A stretch of 64,000 nt of DNA from Neostapfia colusana. Its lineage: Eukaryota; Streptophyta; Magnoliopsida; Poales; Poaceae. The stretch lies in NCBI GenBank assembly GCA_030760725.1, contig JASWHV010000012.1, positions 42,501,652 to 42,565,651 of the forward strand, in the 5' to 3' direction. Positions 49,061 through 59,339 of the stretch are shown here, piece by piece (within the stretch, counting starts at the first letter, position 1; every line of letters begins with the position of its first letter). The position numbers and the translations under genes are program-made. The notes below the pieces were generated by a model that made no database searches, was not told where the DNA came from, and saw only the letters and a program-made list of their open reading frames with translations.

Positions 49061-49875
49061 GCGCAAGCTGAGCTGAAAGCGGAAGGGGGTTATCACAGCG
49101 GCAGCACGCCGTAACATAGTTCTCCTTTCCTTGGATTAACAGTGACTTTTGACTCTTCTTCGCTAGGTCTCCGTTTCCCGGGTAAACTACTTTGGAAACG
49201 GATGGCCGAGCCTGAACCCGGTTTGCATCAAGAACATTTTTCCGGTAAAAATGACCATGTTCTTACTACCTTTCCTGCGTGCCCTCCTTATCCGGCGTCC
49301 CTCCTACTCAAGCACTTTATTTAGCCGGGGGAAAAAAAGGTGCGCCAGATCATATCGGAGAAGCGGACAATGTTAGATTATGAGCTACGGACAGTAGCGG
49401 CTGGGCAGGAGACGGAACGCCGCCATCCAGCGAGTGACGCCCGGGCTCTCTACTAAATTGCTTATCCAGTTTGCTCTGCCATCAGCAATACTTCGTCTTT
49501 CTGCTTTCCCGAGGTCAGAAAAAAAACCATATTTTTTGTGCTCGATACAGTACAACAACGCTTGTTTCATCAGGATGGAGGACGAGCCATCCACCATGAG
49601 CAAGTGCTGGACCAGCTGAGGTCTGTTTCCACTCGCTGGCGTCGTTTTGTCGTCTACGTGGTTATGATGGTCATGGAGCAAACCAACATGCAGGCCCGTG
49701 TGGCCACGATGGCGTCAGTGATGTCCGCGCTAAACTAAAACTCTGCTCTTTTTATTTTCACCTCCAACTGGAGGGAGAGGGACGGACATCCCCGAGAAGC
49801 GTTCAGGCGGGCAGTTCTCTCCGTAAAGCTCGATTTTTCCGCCGGTGGAAACCGTGGGCGAGTTGAGCGCGTTTC
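49061..49875. other. Intergenic, no gene seen
   Basis: Short frames only (for example 49385-49681 minus), none recognisable. Ends at the TSD of the next Copia element. Confidence 0.5.
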
Positions 49876-49880
49876 CAGTG

Positions 49881-50054
49881 TATTAGCAATCTAAACTAAC
49901 TTCTGCATTGCATGCGCCATGCATAACGTACTAGCCGCAGCCTCCGGCTCTGTTGTAACAACGTCGGCCGAGATCCTTGGCCACAACTTCATCTTTCGGC
50001 TATATTAAGCCTGCGTATGAATACAATCATTATGGCATGTGTTCTCCCTTTACA
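49881..50054 (+). repeat. 5' LTR (174 bp) of the RT-less Copia
   Basis: Starts TATTAGCAATC, ends CCCTTTACA; matches 53594-53779. A CTATATTA box lies near 50000. Confidence 0.88.
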
Positions 50055-50067
50055 TGGTAATCAGAGC
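50055..50067 (+). other. Primer-binding site of the RT-less Copia
   Basis: TGGTAATCAGAGC directly after the LTR: the initiator-Met tRNA complement with one extra A. Confidence 0.85.
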
Positions 50068-50125
50068 TATCTACAATCTATCTGATCTTCTTTTTCCTCC
50101 CACCCACCACTCACCACTCCCTCTC

Positions 50126-50998
50126 ATGGCGGACTCTTCCCCATCGGCAAGCCACACCTCCGGTGCAACTGCTTCTGCTGCAATCAACTCGACGTTCTCC
50201 TCGTCGTCCTCCCAAGTCACCGGCGTCTCCGTCGTGCAATCCATGGCAAGTGCTGCTCAATCGGTAAACATCACAAGTCTTATTACCGTTCGCCTAGATA
50301 TGTGTTCAACAGCGTATCGTCGTTGGAAGAGGCTTTTCATGGTGGTTCTAGGTCGGTTCAACCTGCGACATCACATTGACGGCTCCCCTCCTGGTCTCGA
50401 TGAAGCCATATGGATTCAAGAGGATCTCACCGTCCTCATGTGGATACATGCAACACTTGCTGATGATTTGCTTGATTTTGTGATGGAAGATGATAACACA
50501 ACATATGACGTGTGGACCAAAATTGCCAATTACTTCATCGGCAACAAATCCAGTCACGCTGTTCATCTTGAACAAGAACTCCATGGTCTAGTACAAGGTG
50601 ACATGTCTGCAACTGTTTATTGTCACAAACTGAAGACACTTGCCGACTCCTTGGCATATTGTGATCAACCAATTTCAGACCGTGCTCTTGTGCACCAACT
50701 TATCCGGGGACTAAATCCGAAGTACCATGTTCTTCGGCAGCTCCTACCAGCAATGCCAGTATTTCCCTCATTCATGGAGGCACGCGATCAGCTTATCGTC
50801 GCTGAGAACACGTTGGCCTCATCCAACACGCTGTCTCAAGAAACTGTGCTGCAATCCACCGAGTCGTCCACTGATGCAATCAACAACCAATCTCCTCGTC
50901 CTCTAAAGGATGGGGGTCAATCTTCATCGGTGTATCGTTGTCGTGGACGTGGCAGTTCACATGGACGAGGGTGTGGTCGTGGCAGTCGAGGTCAGTAG
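50126..50998 (+). CDS. Copia Gag protein of the RT-less element
   Basis: Open frame of 290 residues from the ATG at 50126. It starts Ser/Ala-rich, then has the Copia Gag (UBN2/DUF4219-like) core: YRRWKRLFMVVLGRF, YDVWTKIANYF, LEQELHGLVQGDMS, LADSLAYCDQPISD and HQLIRGLNPKYH. It ends in an Arg/Gly-rich tail (GRGSSHGRGCGRG). The CCHC knuckle normally expected is absent. The frame stops before protease. It could still make a Gag-like protein if transcribed, but nothing shows expression. Confidence 0.85.
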   Translation: MADSSPSASHTSGATASAAINSTFSSSSSQVTGVSVVQSMASAAQSVNITSLITVRLDMCSTAYRRWKRLFMVVLGRFNLRHHIDGSPPGLDEAIWIQEDLTVLMWIHATLADDLLDFVMEDDNTTYDVWTKIANYFIGNKSSHAVHLEQELHGLVQGDMSATVYCHKLKTLADSLAYCDQPISDRALVHQLIRGLNPKYHVLRQLLPAMPVFPSFMEARDQLIVAENTLASSNTLSQETVLQSTESSTDAINNQSPRPLKDGGQSSSVYRCRGRGSSHGRGCGRGSRGQ

Positions 50999-50999
50999 A

Positions 51000-53586
51000 A
51001 CACTCGGTCTACCAACGTACCACTGTGGTTCACAAACTGGCTTAATTCGACACAAGCCTGGCGTGCGCATTGGACCGGTGCCACTGGTCCTGGCGTGTTG
51101 GGCTCACGACCTCTAGCGGCACAGACATACAATGCCAACGTCCAGCAACCCTCTACGCAGTTTGCTCCACCGGCAACACTGGTGTTCGACACAACTGGAC
51201 TGCTCCAAGCTCTTCACTCGGTTGCTCAACAACCCGGTGGCTCTGGTGGGCAAGAATGATACATGGACACCGGAGCAAGTGGACATATGACTGCGTATTC
51301 AGGTACTTTACTTAAATATTGTCCATCTTCATTGCATAATTCTCCTCACATTGTGGTAGGCAATGGGTCTACATTACCAGTTAAGGGTTCTGGCTCGATA
51401 AACCTACTAACTCCCAATGCTAACTTTCGTTTATCTCGTGTCTTACACACTCCACATTTAATCAAAAACCTCATATCTGTTCATAAGTTTACAACTGACA
51501 ATTGTTGCTCTGTCACCTTTGATCCTTTCGATTTTACAATCAAGGATCTACTCAGCAATCAAGAGATCATGAGGTCCAGTAGCGAGGGTGACTTATATCA
51601 CTTCTTCGGCACAAGACAACCAACTACATCCACTATCCTCACAGCTACCCTCAGCACATTGTGGCATCGCCGTCTTGGACACCCGGACTCCCAAAGCTTA
51701 GGCTCTATTTTGTCTGAATTTTCCATTGCAACCAATAAAACACAAATTTGTGATGCCTGTCAAAAGGGACGCCATGTCCGTTTGCCCTTCTCAAATTCTA
51801 TCACTGTAACCTACTTTCTATTCTAGTTAATTCATTGTGATATTTGGACTTCACCGATAGAAAACATCACGGGTTTCAAATGCTATCTCGTACTTCTTGA
51901 TGACTACACACACTATATATGGACTTTGCCTCTTCGACAAAAATCAGAAGCCTCTGACATGATCCAAAACTTTCACAGGCTTATCATGACTCAGTTCCAC
52001 TCTCACATCCAGTCTTTTCAATGCGATAATGGTACTAAATTTGTTAATTCAAATCTCAGAAACTTCTTTAACCAACAAGGCATCACATTCCATACACTTC
52101 ACCACAAAATGGCAAAGTCGAACGATCACTTAGAACGATCAACAATGTTATCCGATGTCTTCTTTTTCAAGCAAATCTTCCTCCACGGTTCTGGGTCGAA
52201 GCCCTTCTAACAGCTGCATACATTATCAACCGACGACCCTCTCAGCCACTTAACTTTCGTAACCCTACCAAATGCTATTCGGTCAGCAACCAGACTATTC
52301 GCACATGCGTGCCATTGATTGTCTCTGCTATCCTAACCTAACAGCTCAGTCCCAACACAAGCTCTCCCCTCATTCAACCGCGTGTATTTTTCTTGGGTAT
52401 CCAGCTGAACACAAGGGTTATAAGTGCATGGATCTTCATACTAAAAAGATCATCATCTCGAGACATGTCGTCTTTAATGAGTGCACGTTTCCATCTGTCC
52501 AAACATCGTTGCCTTTACAACCACCAACTCACAACACGTCGGTTCCGACAACTATTCTTGTATCAGGACCACCTAATGAAACAACAAAACCCTTCTCGAC
52601 AGATGCATTACACCTTACTTCACCCCGTGAGCAAATTGACAACCCTACACATCCATCTCATTCATCCGACTCCACGCCTCATAGCTCACCTTCCTCTCAG
52701 CATGTTTCTACCAACCATTCAGACACTATCAGTCCCAAGCCTCTTACCCAAGAATCACCACAACAACAACAAAATCCCCCTAAACATCCCATGGTCACTA
52801 GAGCCAAACATGGAATTTTCAAGCCAAAACAACTTCTTAACCTTAACACTATTGAATCTGTCTCTCCCATTCCTAAAACATATAAATCAGCTCTGATACC
52901 ATGTAAAGGGAGAAAACACGCCACAATGATTGTATTCACGTGCAAGCTTAATATAGCCAGAGTTACAATCGGAGATGAAGATTGTGGCCAAGGATCTCGG
53001 CGCTTCTTCATGCATGCGCCGAGAGAACAACACATGAAACTCATCAAAAGGATATTGCGATATCTGAAGGGCACTGTCGAACATGGTATTCACATCACCA
53101 GATCTGCCTCATATGACCTCATTGCATACTCGGACGTTGATTGGGCAGTATGTCCACACACAAGAAGATCTACTTCCGGGTTTTGCATATTTTATTGCGA
53201 TAATTTGATCACTCGGTCATCTAAAAGACAAACAACTGTCTCAAGGTCAAGTGCGGAGGCTGAATATCGTGGGGTTGCTAATGCAGTCTCGGAATCAACA
53301 TGGCTTCGTCAGCTATTGTACAAACTACATCGGCCTCTCAACAAATCAACAATCCTTTTCTGCGACAACATCAGCGCCAGGTATCTATCATCTAATCCGG
53401 TTCAACATTAGAGAACAAAGCACGTGGAAATTGATCGGCATTTTGTCCGAGGCAAAGTTCAACTTGGAGAGATCAAAGTACTGCACATGCCATCTTCCAC
53501 ATGCAGATATCTTTACAAAAGGATTGCCTTCACGTCTGTTTTTATATTTTCAGAGCAGCTTGAATGTTGGGGAACATTCAAGCTGA
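51000..53586 (+). pseudogene. Copia pol remnant (protease, integrase, RNase H; RT absent)
   Basis: Frame 51263-51826: protease (MDTGASGHMTAYS) and pre-integrase (LWHRRLGHPD, CQKGRHVRLPF), closed by a TAG. Frame about 51830-52210: integrase core (IHCDIWTSP, QCDNGTKF), closed by a stop. Frame 52272-53411: integrase C-terminal part and linker up to KTYKSAL, then an inverted LTR piece, then FMHAPREQH and RNase H (SRSSAEAEYRG). The last part (53424-53586) holds ADIFTKGLPS. About 250 RT residues, including the YVDD site, are missing. Confidence 0.88.
52890..53003 (-). repeat. Inverted LTR 3' end plus primer-binding site inside pol
   Basis: Reverse complement of the last about 95 bp of the element's own LTR (CACGTGAATACAATCATTGTGG on the minus strand), followed by TACATGGTATCAGAGC, the LTR/primer-site junction. 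The primer site here is the standard form without the extra A of 50055, so it derives from a sister copy. Confidence 0.85.
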
Positions 53587-53593
53587 GGGAGGG

Positions 53594-53779
53594 TATTAGC
53601 AATCTAAACTAACTTCTGCATTGCATGCGCCATGCGTAACGTACTAGCCGCAGCCTCCGGCTCTTTTGTAACAACATGCGCCGATATCCTTGGCCACAAT
53701 CTCCATCTTTCGGTTGTAACTCCGGCTATATTAGCCTACACGTGAATACAATCATTGTGGCGTGTTTTCTCCCTCTACA
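53594..53779 (+). repeat. 3' LTR (186 bp) of the RT-less Copia
   Basis: Matches the 5' LTR but is 12 bp longer (extra GTTGTAACTCCG-like piece) and has a few substitutions. Ends CTCTACA, followed by CAGTG. Confidence 0.87.
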
Positions 53780-53899
53780 CAGTGGTCGTGGAAACCCATC
53801 GCCTCGCCACGATTGCGTCGCCAGCTATTCGCTTTCAAGGCTGGGGCGTCCAGCCTTCCGTGCAGCAGCCAGGAGGGATGTGCCTGCTCGCGCCTACGG

Positions 53900-54687
53900 T
53901 TTTTTTTAATTTAGCATGATTTTTTAATAATTTAATATTAATAGCCTGCAAAAATATTTTTTGCCAAACTAGCCACCTAATCATCCACATCGTGGACGAT
54001 TTGTGCATGTGAACAAGAAATCGTCCACCTCGTGGACGACTGGTCTACGTGGACGACTGGATTTCAGTCGTCTGCAACTCTACTGTATTCAGTTTTGGAC
54101 AGTGATTTAAAAATATTTAGACACATATTTAGAAAGTGTTATTATAGAGACAAATATAGTAAACAATGTTTACTATATCTAATTCTATAACGACACTTTC
54201 CTAATATGTCTCTAAATATTTTTAAATCGCTGTAGAAAACTGAACGCAGTAGACAATTGGATTGTATTCAGTCGTCTGACTTCATTATGTTCAGTTTTCG
54301 ATAGTGATTTAAAAATATGTAGACATGTTTGGAAAGTGTTGTTATAGAAGTAAATGTAGAAAACATTGTATACAACATTTCTCTCTATGACAACGTTTTC
54401 TAAATATGTCTCTAAATATATTTAAATCACTATCTAAAAATGAATAAAATATAGTTGCAGACAATTGAAATCCAGTCGTCCACCTCGTGGACGGCTGGGC
54501 GACGTGGCATGCCACATCACCGTGTCATCCACAAGGTGGACGGTTTCTAGTCAAAAATAGACAATTCTCGTCCACGTGGACAAATCATCCACGACGTGAA
54601 CGATTAGATGACTAGTTTGGCAAGAAAATATTTTCGCAGGCTATTAATATAAAATTATTAAAAAATCATGCTAAATTTTAAAAAAAA
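53900..54687. mobile_element. Fold-back / long-TIR element with two internal palindromes (788 bp)
   Basis: Outer arms of at least 84 bp (53900-53983 against 54602-54687), nearly perfect inverted repeats (TTTAGCATGATTTTTTAATAA, GCCTGCAAAAATATTTT, GCCAAACTAG), with looser pairing to about 54085/54452. Between them lie two palindromes, 54081-54251 and 54283-54451, similar to each other. GTCCACCTCGTGGACGA-type short palindromes occur in both outer arms. The flanks share GTGCCTGC, but no clean TSD is visible. No coding capacity. Confidence 0.82.
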
Positions 54688-55204
54688 TTCCGTGCCTGCG
54701 TCTCCGACGGTTGGGCCGGTCCACCAGCACCCAGGCCAGAGTTCCCAGCTCTAGACCAAATATTATGATGGCCCAGATAATAAGAACCTTAAGTAACGAC
54801 ATCAACAAAAAAGGACGGATCAGTATTGCATTCTAGACCTTTACAGAAAAGGTCAACAAAATCAGAAATAGATCACAAGTCCTTCAGCTATCAGCAAACT
54901 AGTCAGTAGAACCAACCCCACGGCTTGTCTAATGATCTTCGTCACCAGACCTGTGGTATGTGCATGATTCGACAGCAGCAGCATGTGTCAGAGGACGAGG
55001 ATAACACACCACTACCCCGAGCAGATTGCTCCGTCTTACAAAATTAGTTCTGATACAAATTTGTTAAAACTGTATCAATGGTCCAGGGGGGCTCACACTA
55101 GTTTTGTTCAATTCCAGGCACATGCTACGTACGAACAATGATCCAGGGAAGAAGGATTTGCATAACCACAGTAGTTTGTCGTAGACATCCAAGGCTGCAA
55201 ATAC
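54688..55204. other. Intergenic, no gene seen
   Basis: Unremarkable sequence between the fold-back element and the GGCCCGG-rich repeat. Confidence 0.5.
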
Positions 55205-55645
55205 ATCAATATAGCTCGGGCCATAAAAAACTCGGCCTGACACGGCCCAGAAAAGAATCGTGTCAGGCCGGAGGTCCACGGCCAGACACGGCTCGAGTTC
55301 ATTTTTTGCGTGCTGGGCCATGCCGGGCTGGCCATGGGCCTGTTTATTTTAAAACACATTAAAAATAGTGAAAAATATATTATACGGGTTTAAATGGGTC
55401 ATGCCGGGCCGGGCCCCCACGGCTAAGAGGGCCATACCATCAGACTGACCGAGCCAACCTTAAACAGGCCGTGCCGGGCCAGCCTGACGGGCTGAAGGTT
55501 AAGGCCCGGACACGGCCCACAACGGGCTTCAGGCCAGCCCAGGGGCCTAGTTTTTTCGTGCCGGGGCGTGCTCATGCCGGGCCATTTTTGCCGGGCTTCG
55601 GGCCAGCCCGATTGGCCCGGCCCATTTGGCCACCTATAGAGGAAA
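55205..55645. repeat. GGCCCGGCACG-rich repeat (probable hAT-type MITE)
   Basis: Dense in GGGCCGTGCCGGGCC-like words in both orientations, ending CCATTTGGCCACCTATAGAGG. Ends of the form TAGAGGTGGCCAAA are known to me from grass hAT MITEs. The left end and TSD could not be fixed. Confidence 0.55.
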
Positions 55646-55909
55646 CTGCACTACATTTTCATGTAGCATGACAACAGACTTCACATGACTTCAACCTTTC
55701 GTTATCAGCAGTAACGCACTGTGTTATCTACATGCCATTAGTTAAGACTAATGGTGAAAAAAAAACAAAGTTCTGAAGGATATTCGTTTCAAAGAAAAAC
55801 CAGCATCCTCCTATCAATCAGTCATGCCTTAATAGAGCCTCCTGCAGCATTGTGGAGAACCAGTGACAACGTTAGAATTTCGTCCTGCCATTCACCTTGT
55901 GGCCAAGCT
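55646..55909 (-). other. 3' flank of the SUVH gene with remnants of its post-SET tail
   Basis: From 55912 down to 55829 on the minus strand lies the decayed continuation of the SUVH protein: KVNGRTKF, a TAA, RCH, then GSPQCCRRLY and TAA in another frame. The rest is AT-rich 3' flank. Confidence 0.65.
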
Positions 55910-58900
55910 CTACTTATATTCACAAGTCAGCTCCTGTAACGGTGGAATAGTCTCGGCAGCGAAGAACATAATATGTGGCATTCTTTTGTCACCGTGGTCG
56001 AAAAGAACCTTTTGTGCAAAAAGATTAGGTGAGCAGCTGTGATTGATGAACCTTCCAACATTTCCGTACTCGGTTGCATCTATTGTGAAGCCAACATCAT
56101 CCATGGCACCAGAGAATGTGCCAGATGAGTTCAGACCTGAAATCCGTGGTTGCGACCTTTTGCTACGGCCTATGTTGAACAAGTAATCCCTGTTCTTTAT
56201 CTGGTCCGCTTCCATGCTTTGCCGCAGCTCACCAACATACTCACATACAAAGCTCCCCGAAGATATGGACCTTAGGGATCTTACGCCCCAACCTGTTTTG
56301 CTTGTCCGAAACACCTCTAGTGGTATTTTAATACCATGCTGACCCACCCTATTGTGGCATGAAGGAGGGCATTTACAAGATGGACCACACTCAAATATGA
56401 AGGGTGATTCACAGACAATAACACCATTGAAGTTGAATTGGAACTTGCCTCCATTTTTACTAGCACAGGAGCAGCTATCAGAATCCGAACACCCATCAGT
56501 GCATCCACAGCCCGTAGGGCGTACTCTAGGACAGAGTGCAGATTTGATCCTAGTGATGTATTTAAAGGGTGCTGGTAGCCCATCATCAACTCTATTGACG
56601 ACATAGATGGGAGTGGCCTCCTTCCTTTCAGATATATCAACCTTGCGTAGGCCTGGCCGCTTTTTGGACTTCCTCATCCGTTCAGCTATGTACAGAGGAA
56701 GTTCTGGCTGCTCGGGAATCTTTTTTAGCATGTACTTGAACATCCTCAGACCTGGATTACCTTCTTCCCAGAAATGCACCACATGATACAGCCCATCGTA
56801 TGTGTATGTTGAGATTTTCTTGGCCCTTGGATGACTGTGTTCCTCTACATTGTCACTTTTAAAGCCATAAATCACCCTGACAGGAGTCTTTGTATTGATG
56901 CAATTCTTCAAGGCAAGGTTCCCTCTATTGAGCCTTTGATTCGCATCATGCTTCTTACCAGCAAGTTCCCCTCCAGAACCAGTATATATTAATTCACCTG
57001 GGCACGGCATTTCGTCAGGATAACCCCCAGAACAAACAATGCTTACAGCAATAGTGGTGCCATTTCCGTCTTTGGTCCAGTCAATGCCTCCCCGGGAGCA
57101 ACGATGGAGACCAACAACGGCAAGCTGAACTCTATACAGAAATTCATCACCAACTTCAACTCCAGGGACTTTTCCCTCAACAGGACCAGGTTTGGAAAAG
57201 TCTGGTAACTCCTTCATAGCTCTAGCAGCTACAATATCAATTCTGCCTCCATCGAGATTCAATGAGTGCTGCTCCACGGCTTGTACCAGAACCCTGCATA
57301 TAAATTCGAACCTCCTGCAAATCATCTTGAATTTGCTCCTAGCATCAGTATTCTGGACTCCATGCTGTATTTGGCGCCTCAGAGAAGGAGAATCTGAGGA
57401 TTTCCTGACGTACAACTGAAGCTCTCCTTCACAAACGGCTGCTGCCTTCAAAACATCATCATCTTTCAAGTAAAAAGCAACTTTATTATCCAATTCCTCC
57501 TTGCTACCCAATGTATAGACAACCTTTATCGGATGATGATCTGGAGTTTTGACCTTCCCCTTCTTCTTGGGACCAAAGGAGACCCTATTTGTGGTAAGCT
57601 CATCATTCCGTGCCATGGGGCGCTTGTCCATAACTTGATCTGAAGTAAGCTTATCAGTGTCCACAATCCAATTTGTGGCCACAAGCCTTCCATGTTTAGC
57701 CTCCTTTTCCTTGACCTTAGACTTCTCAATCACTTTGGCAGACTTGGCCGTTTTTCCATGTGCAAACACGATTTTATTTCCCGTCATGATACTTTGGCTA
57801 GACATCCTTGCCGGGACATCAGAAGATACCTTGCTCATCCTACCAATTTCAGATACCTTCTTACCCTTCAGATGTTCTTTTGAAATACCTTGAGATGAAG
57901 ATTTGACAACAACGTTGCAAGAACCACCAGATTTCTTCAACACCTTGACATTTTTTGCAAGATTCTGTGACAAACTCTTCTCCAAACACCTCAGTTTGTT
58001 GTCACCTGTCTTCTTATTAGACGAATGTCTTATAGAAGCCTTCACAGGATGCACCTTGCATGCATTCTTGCCCTCCTGCAGTTCCTCGTCTGTAGCTGTA
58101 GCCACCACACCCTTCGACGCACTGAAACCACCATAACCAGCAGACTCTTGTGAACCAGTGTCCGGCCAACCATCTGCAGCAGCCACAGTACTCCGGTGCG
58201 AAGCCTCTAATGGTTCCACCACCCTTGTATCTGCATCATGATGGCCACCACCTGCCACTGGACGAGTATCATCCACAGCAGGCGCCTTGTTCAGCATGCT
58301 CATACCAGCAGCACGGGGGAGCGCCTCTCCCAACAGCACAGCGTCCTTGCTGCCCGCCAGAGGAGGACGAGGAGCCGCCTTCTCCTGCGCACCGGAACCA
58401 CCGTAGGCGAGTGCTGCAACACGAGGGCGCGAGCTACCCGCGTTGCGGTTGCGGCCGAGCGGGATGGCAAATTGCTTGCACCAGTCGGGCGGGGCCCCGC
58501 TTTCCCCGCGCGCCGCCCTTCGCTTGGCCGGCGGTTGCGCGGGCGGCGACAACAACCTCTTCCTCCCCTCTCCGTCGGGTACCCGCTCCTCCCTCGCCTC
58601 CGCCGGGCCGGCAGCCTCCTGCGCGCCGAGTTCCGCGACGGCCTCTGCGTTCCGGCCCGCCGCAGCCGTCTCGCGCCTCGCTACGCCACGCCTCGTGTCT
58701 CCAGCACCGGCCCTCTCCGCCTCGCGCCTCGGCACGCCACGCCTCGTGTCTCCAGAACCGGCTCCCTCGGCCTCCACGCCCGTGCTCACGGCGCTGCGTC
58801 CCTCGCCTCGACGACCATTGACGGCGTGAGGAGGAGGAGGGCGGCGGCGAGGGGGCGGAGCCGGAGGGCGAGGAGGAAGTCCGCGGCGGTCGCCGCGCTG

Positions 58901-58975
58901 GGGCCACGCGCTCGTCCCAGCCCCGGGCGGCCTCCACGGCGGCGGGGCGTCGGGCTTCATCTCCCTGGAATCCAT
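55910..58975 (-). CDS. SUVH-type histone H3K9 methyltransferase with truncated C-terminus
   Basis: A single coding exon from ATG 58975 to TAG 55912-55910, 1021 residues. A long basic, Pro/Arg-rich N-terminus is followed by an SRA (YDG) methyl-DNA-binding domain at about 590-755 (PGVEVGDEFLYRVQL, GGYPDEMPCPGELIYTGSGG, YTYDGLYHV). A pre-SET zinc cluster lies at about 805-875 (GCGCTDGCSDSDSCSCASKN, CGPSCKCPPSCHNR), and SET at about 880-1016 (TGWGVRSL, FVCEYVGEL, GNVGRFINHSCSPNLFAQ). SUVH proteins deposit H3K9 methylation at methylated DNA. Here the protein ends ELTCEYK: the usual Tyr after ELT is Cys, and the post-SET CXCX4C tail is cut off by a frameshift and stop, although its remnants follow. 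Activity is doubtful. An intronless coding region with a 5' UTR intron is typical of this family. Confidence 0.9.
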   Translation of the reverse strand: MDSREMKPDAPPPWRPPGAGTSAWPQRGDRRGLPPRPPAPPPRRRPPPPHAVNGRRGEGRSAVSTGVEAEGAGSGDTRRGVPRREAERAGAGDTRRGVARRETAAAGRNAEAVAELGAQEAAGPAEAREERVPDGEGRKRLLSPPAQPPAKRRAARGESGAPPDWCKQFAIPLGRNRNAGSSRPRVAALAYGGSGAQEKAAPRPPLAGSKDAVLLGEALPRAAGMSMLNKAPAVDDTRPVAGGGHHDADTRVVEPLEASHRSTVAAADGWPDTGSQESAGYGGFSASKGVVATATDEELQEGKNACKVHPVKASIRHSSNKKTGDNKLRCLEKSLSQNLAKNVKVLKKSGGSCNVVVKSSSQGISKEHLKGKKVSEIGRMSKVSSDVPARMSSQSIMTGNKIVFAHGKTAKSAKVIEKSKVKEKEAKHGRLVATNWIVDTDKLTSDQVMDKRPMARNDELTTNRVSFGPKKKGKVKTPDHHPIKVVYTLGSKEELDNKVAFYLKDDDVLKAAAVCEGELQLYVRKSSDSPSLRRQIQHGVQNTDARSKFKMICRRFEFICRVLVQAVEQHSLNLDGGRIDIVAARAMKELPDFSKPGPVEGKVPGVEVGDEFLYRVQLAVVGLHRCSRGGIDWTKDGNGTTIAVSIVCSGGYPDEMPCPGELIYTGSGGELAGKKHDANQRLNRGNLALKNCINTKTPVRVIYGFKSDNVEEHSHPRAKKISTYTYDGLYHVVHFWEEGNPGLRMFKYMLKKIPEQPELPLYIAERMRKSKKRPGLRKVDISERKEATPIYVVNRVDDGLPAPFKYITRIKSALCPRVRPTGCGCTDGCSDSDSCSCASKNGGKFQFNFNGVIVCESPFIFECGPSCKCPPSCHNRVGQHGIKIPLEVFRTSKTGWGVRSLRSISSGSFVCEYVGELRQSMEADQIKNRDYLFNIGRSKRSQPRISGLNSSGTFSGAMDDVGFTIDATEYGNVGRFINHSCSPNLFAQKVLFDHGDKRMPHIMFFAAETIPPLQELTCEYK

Positions 58976-58997
58976 CTCGGCCGCGCCTCCGGTTCCT

Positions 58998-59134
58998 CTG
59001 CGAGCAAAACCAACCCACCACAAAACCCCACCCCGCACCAAATTAGACGCACCCGCAAACAATCGCAGCGCAAAAACTGAGGCAGGGAGTCGGGACGTCG
59101 TCCCCTCGAACGAGGCGCGCGCGAGCGCACTCAC
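58998..59134 (-). other. 5' UTR intron of the SUVH gene
   Basis: Minus-strand donor CCCAGAG|GTGAGTGCG at 59135/59134 and acceptor GCTCGCAG|AGGAACC at 58998/58997, 137 bp, upstream of the ATG. The leader exon lies upstream from 59135 to roughly 59250. Confidence 0.6.
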
Positions 59135-59339
59135 CTCTGGGCCGGCGGCGACGCGTACGGCGAAGGCGGAGCGGCGGAGGCGGTCGGGGTTTTGAGGAGG
59201 GGTTGGCGGGGCGGCGAGTGCGTCCGTGAATGCTGAAACTGAACTGAACGGGAGGACGTGGTGGGACCGGGTAGGCACGTGGCCACGACTGGTGACGTGA
59301 CCGGCGCCTGCTTCGGAGGAAAGCCACACGCCTGTTTTT

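Larger units (their letters stand above)
49881..53779 (+). mobile_element. Copia retrotransposon with reverse transcriptase replaced (3899 bp)
   Basis: LTRs at 49881-50054 and 53594-53779, TSD CAGTG (49876-49880 and 53780-53784), primer-binding site at 50055 and purine tract GAGGGAGGG before the 3' LTR. Gag is open; protease, integrase and RNase H are recognisable but broken; the RT domain is missing, with an inverted LTR fragment in its place. The LTRs begin TATTAG in both copies instead of the usual TG. Confidence 0.9.

Noticed and set aside
48617..49114. GC-rich frames of 107-156 codons on both strands
   Set aside because: Better explained as the promoter and 5' UTR exon of the minus-strand gene; the frames have no domain.
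49385..49740. Overlapping small frames on both strands
   Set aside because: No recognisable motif and no codon-use support; left as intergenic.
58238..59080. Plus-strand frame of 280 codons and neighbours
   Set aside because: Shadow of the Arg/Pro-rich N-terminus of the SUVH gene in high-GC sequence; no motif.
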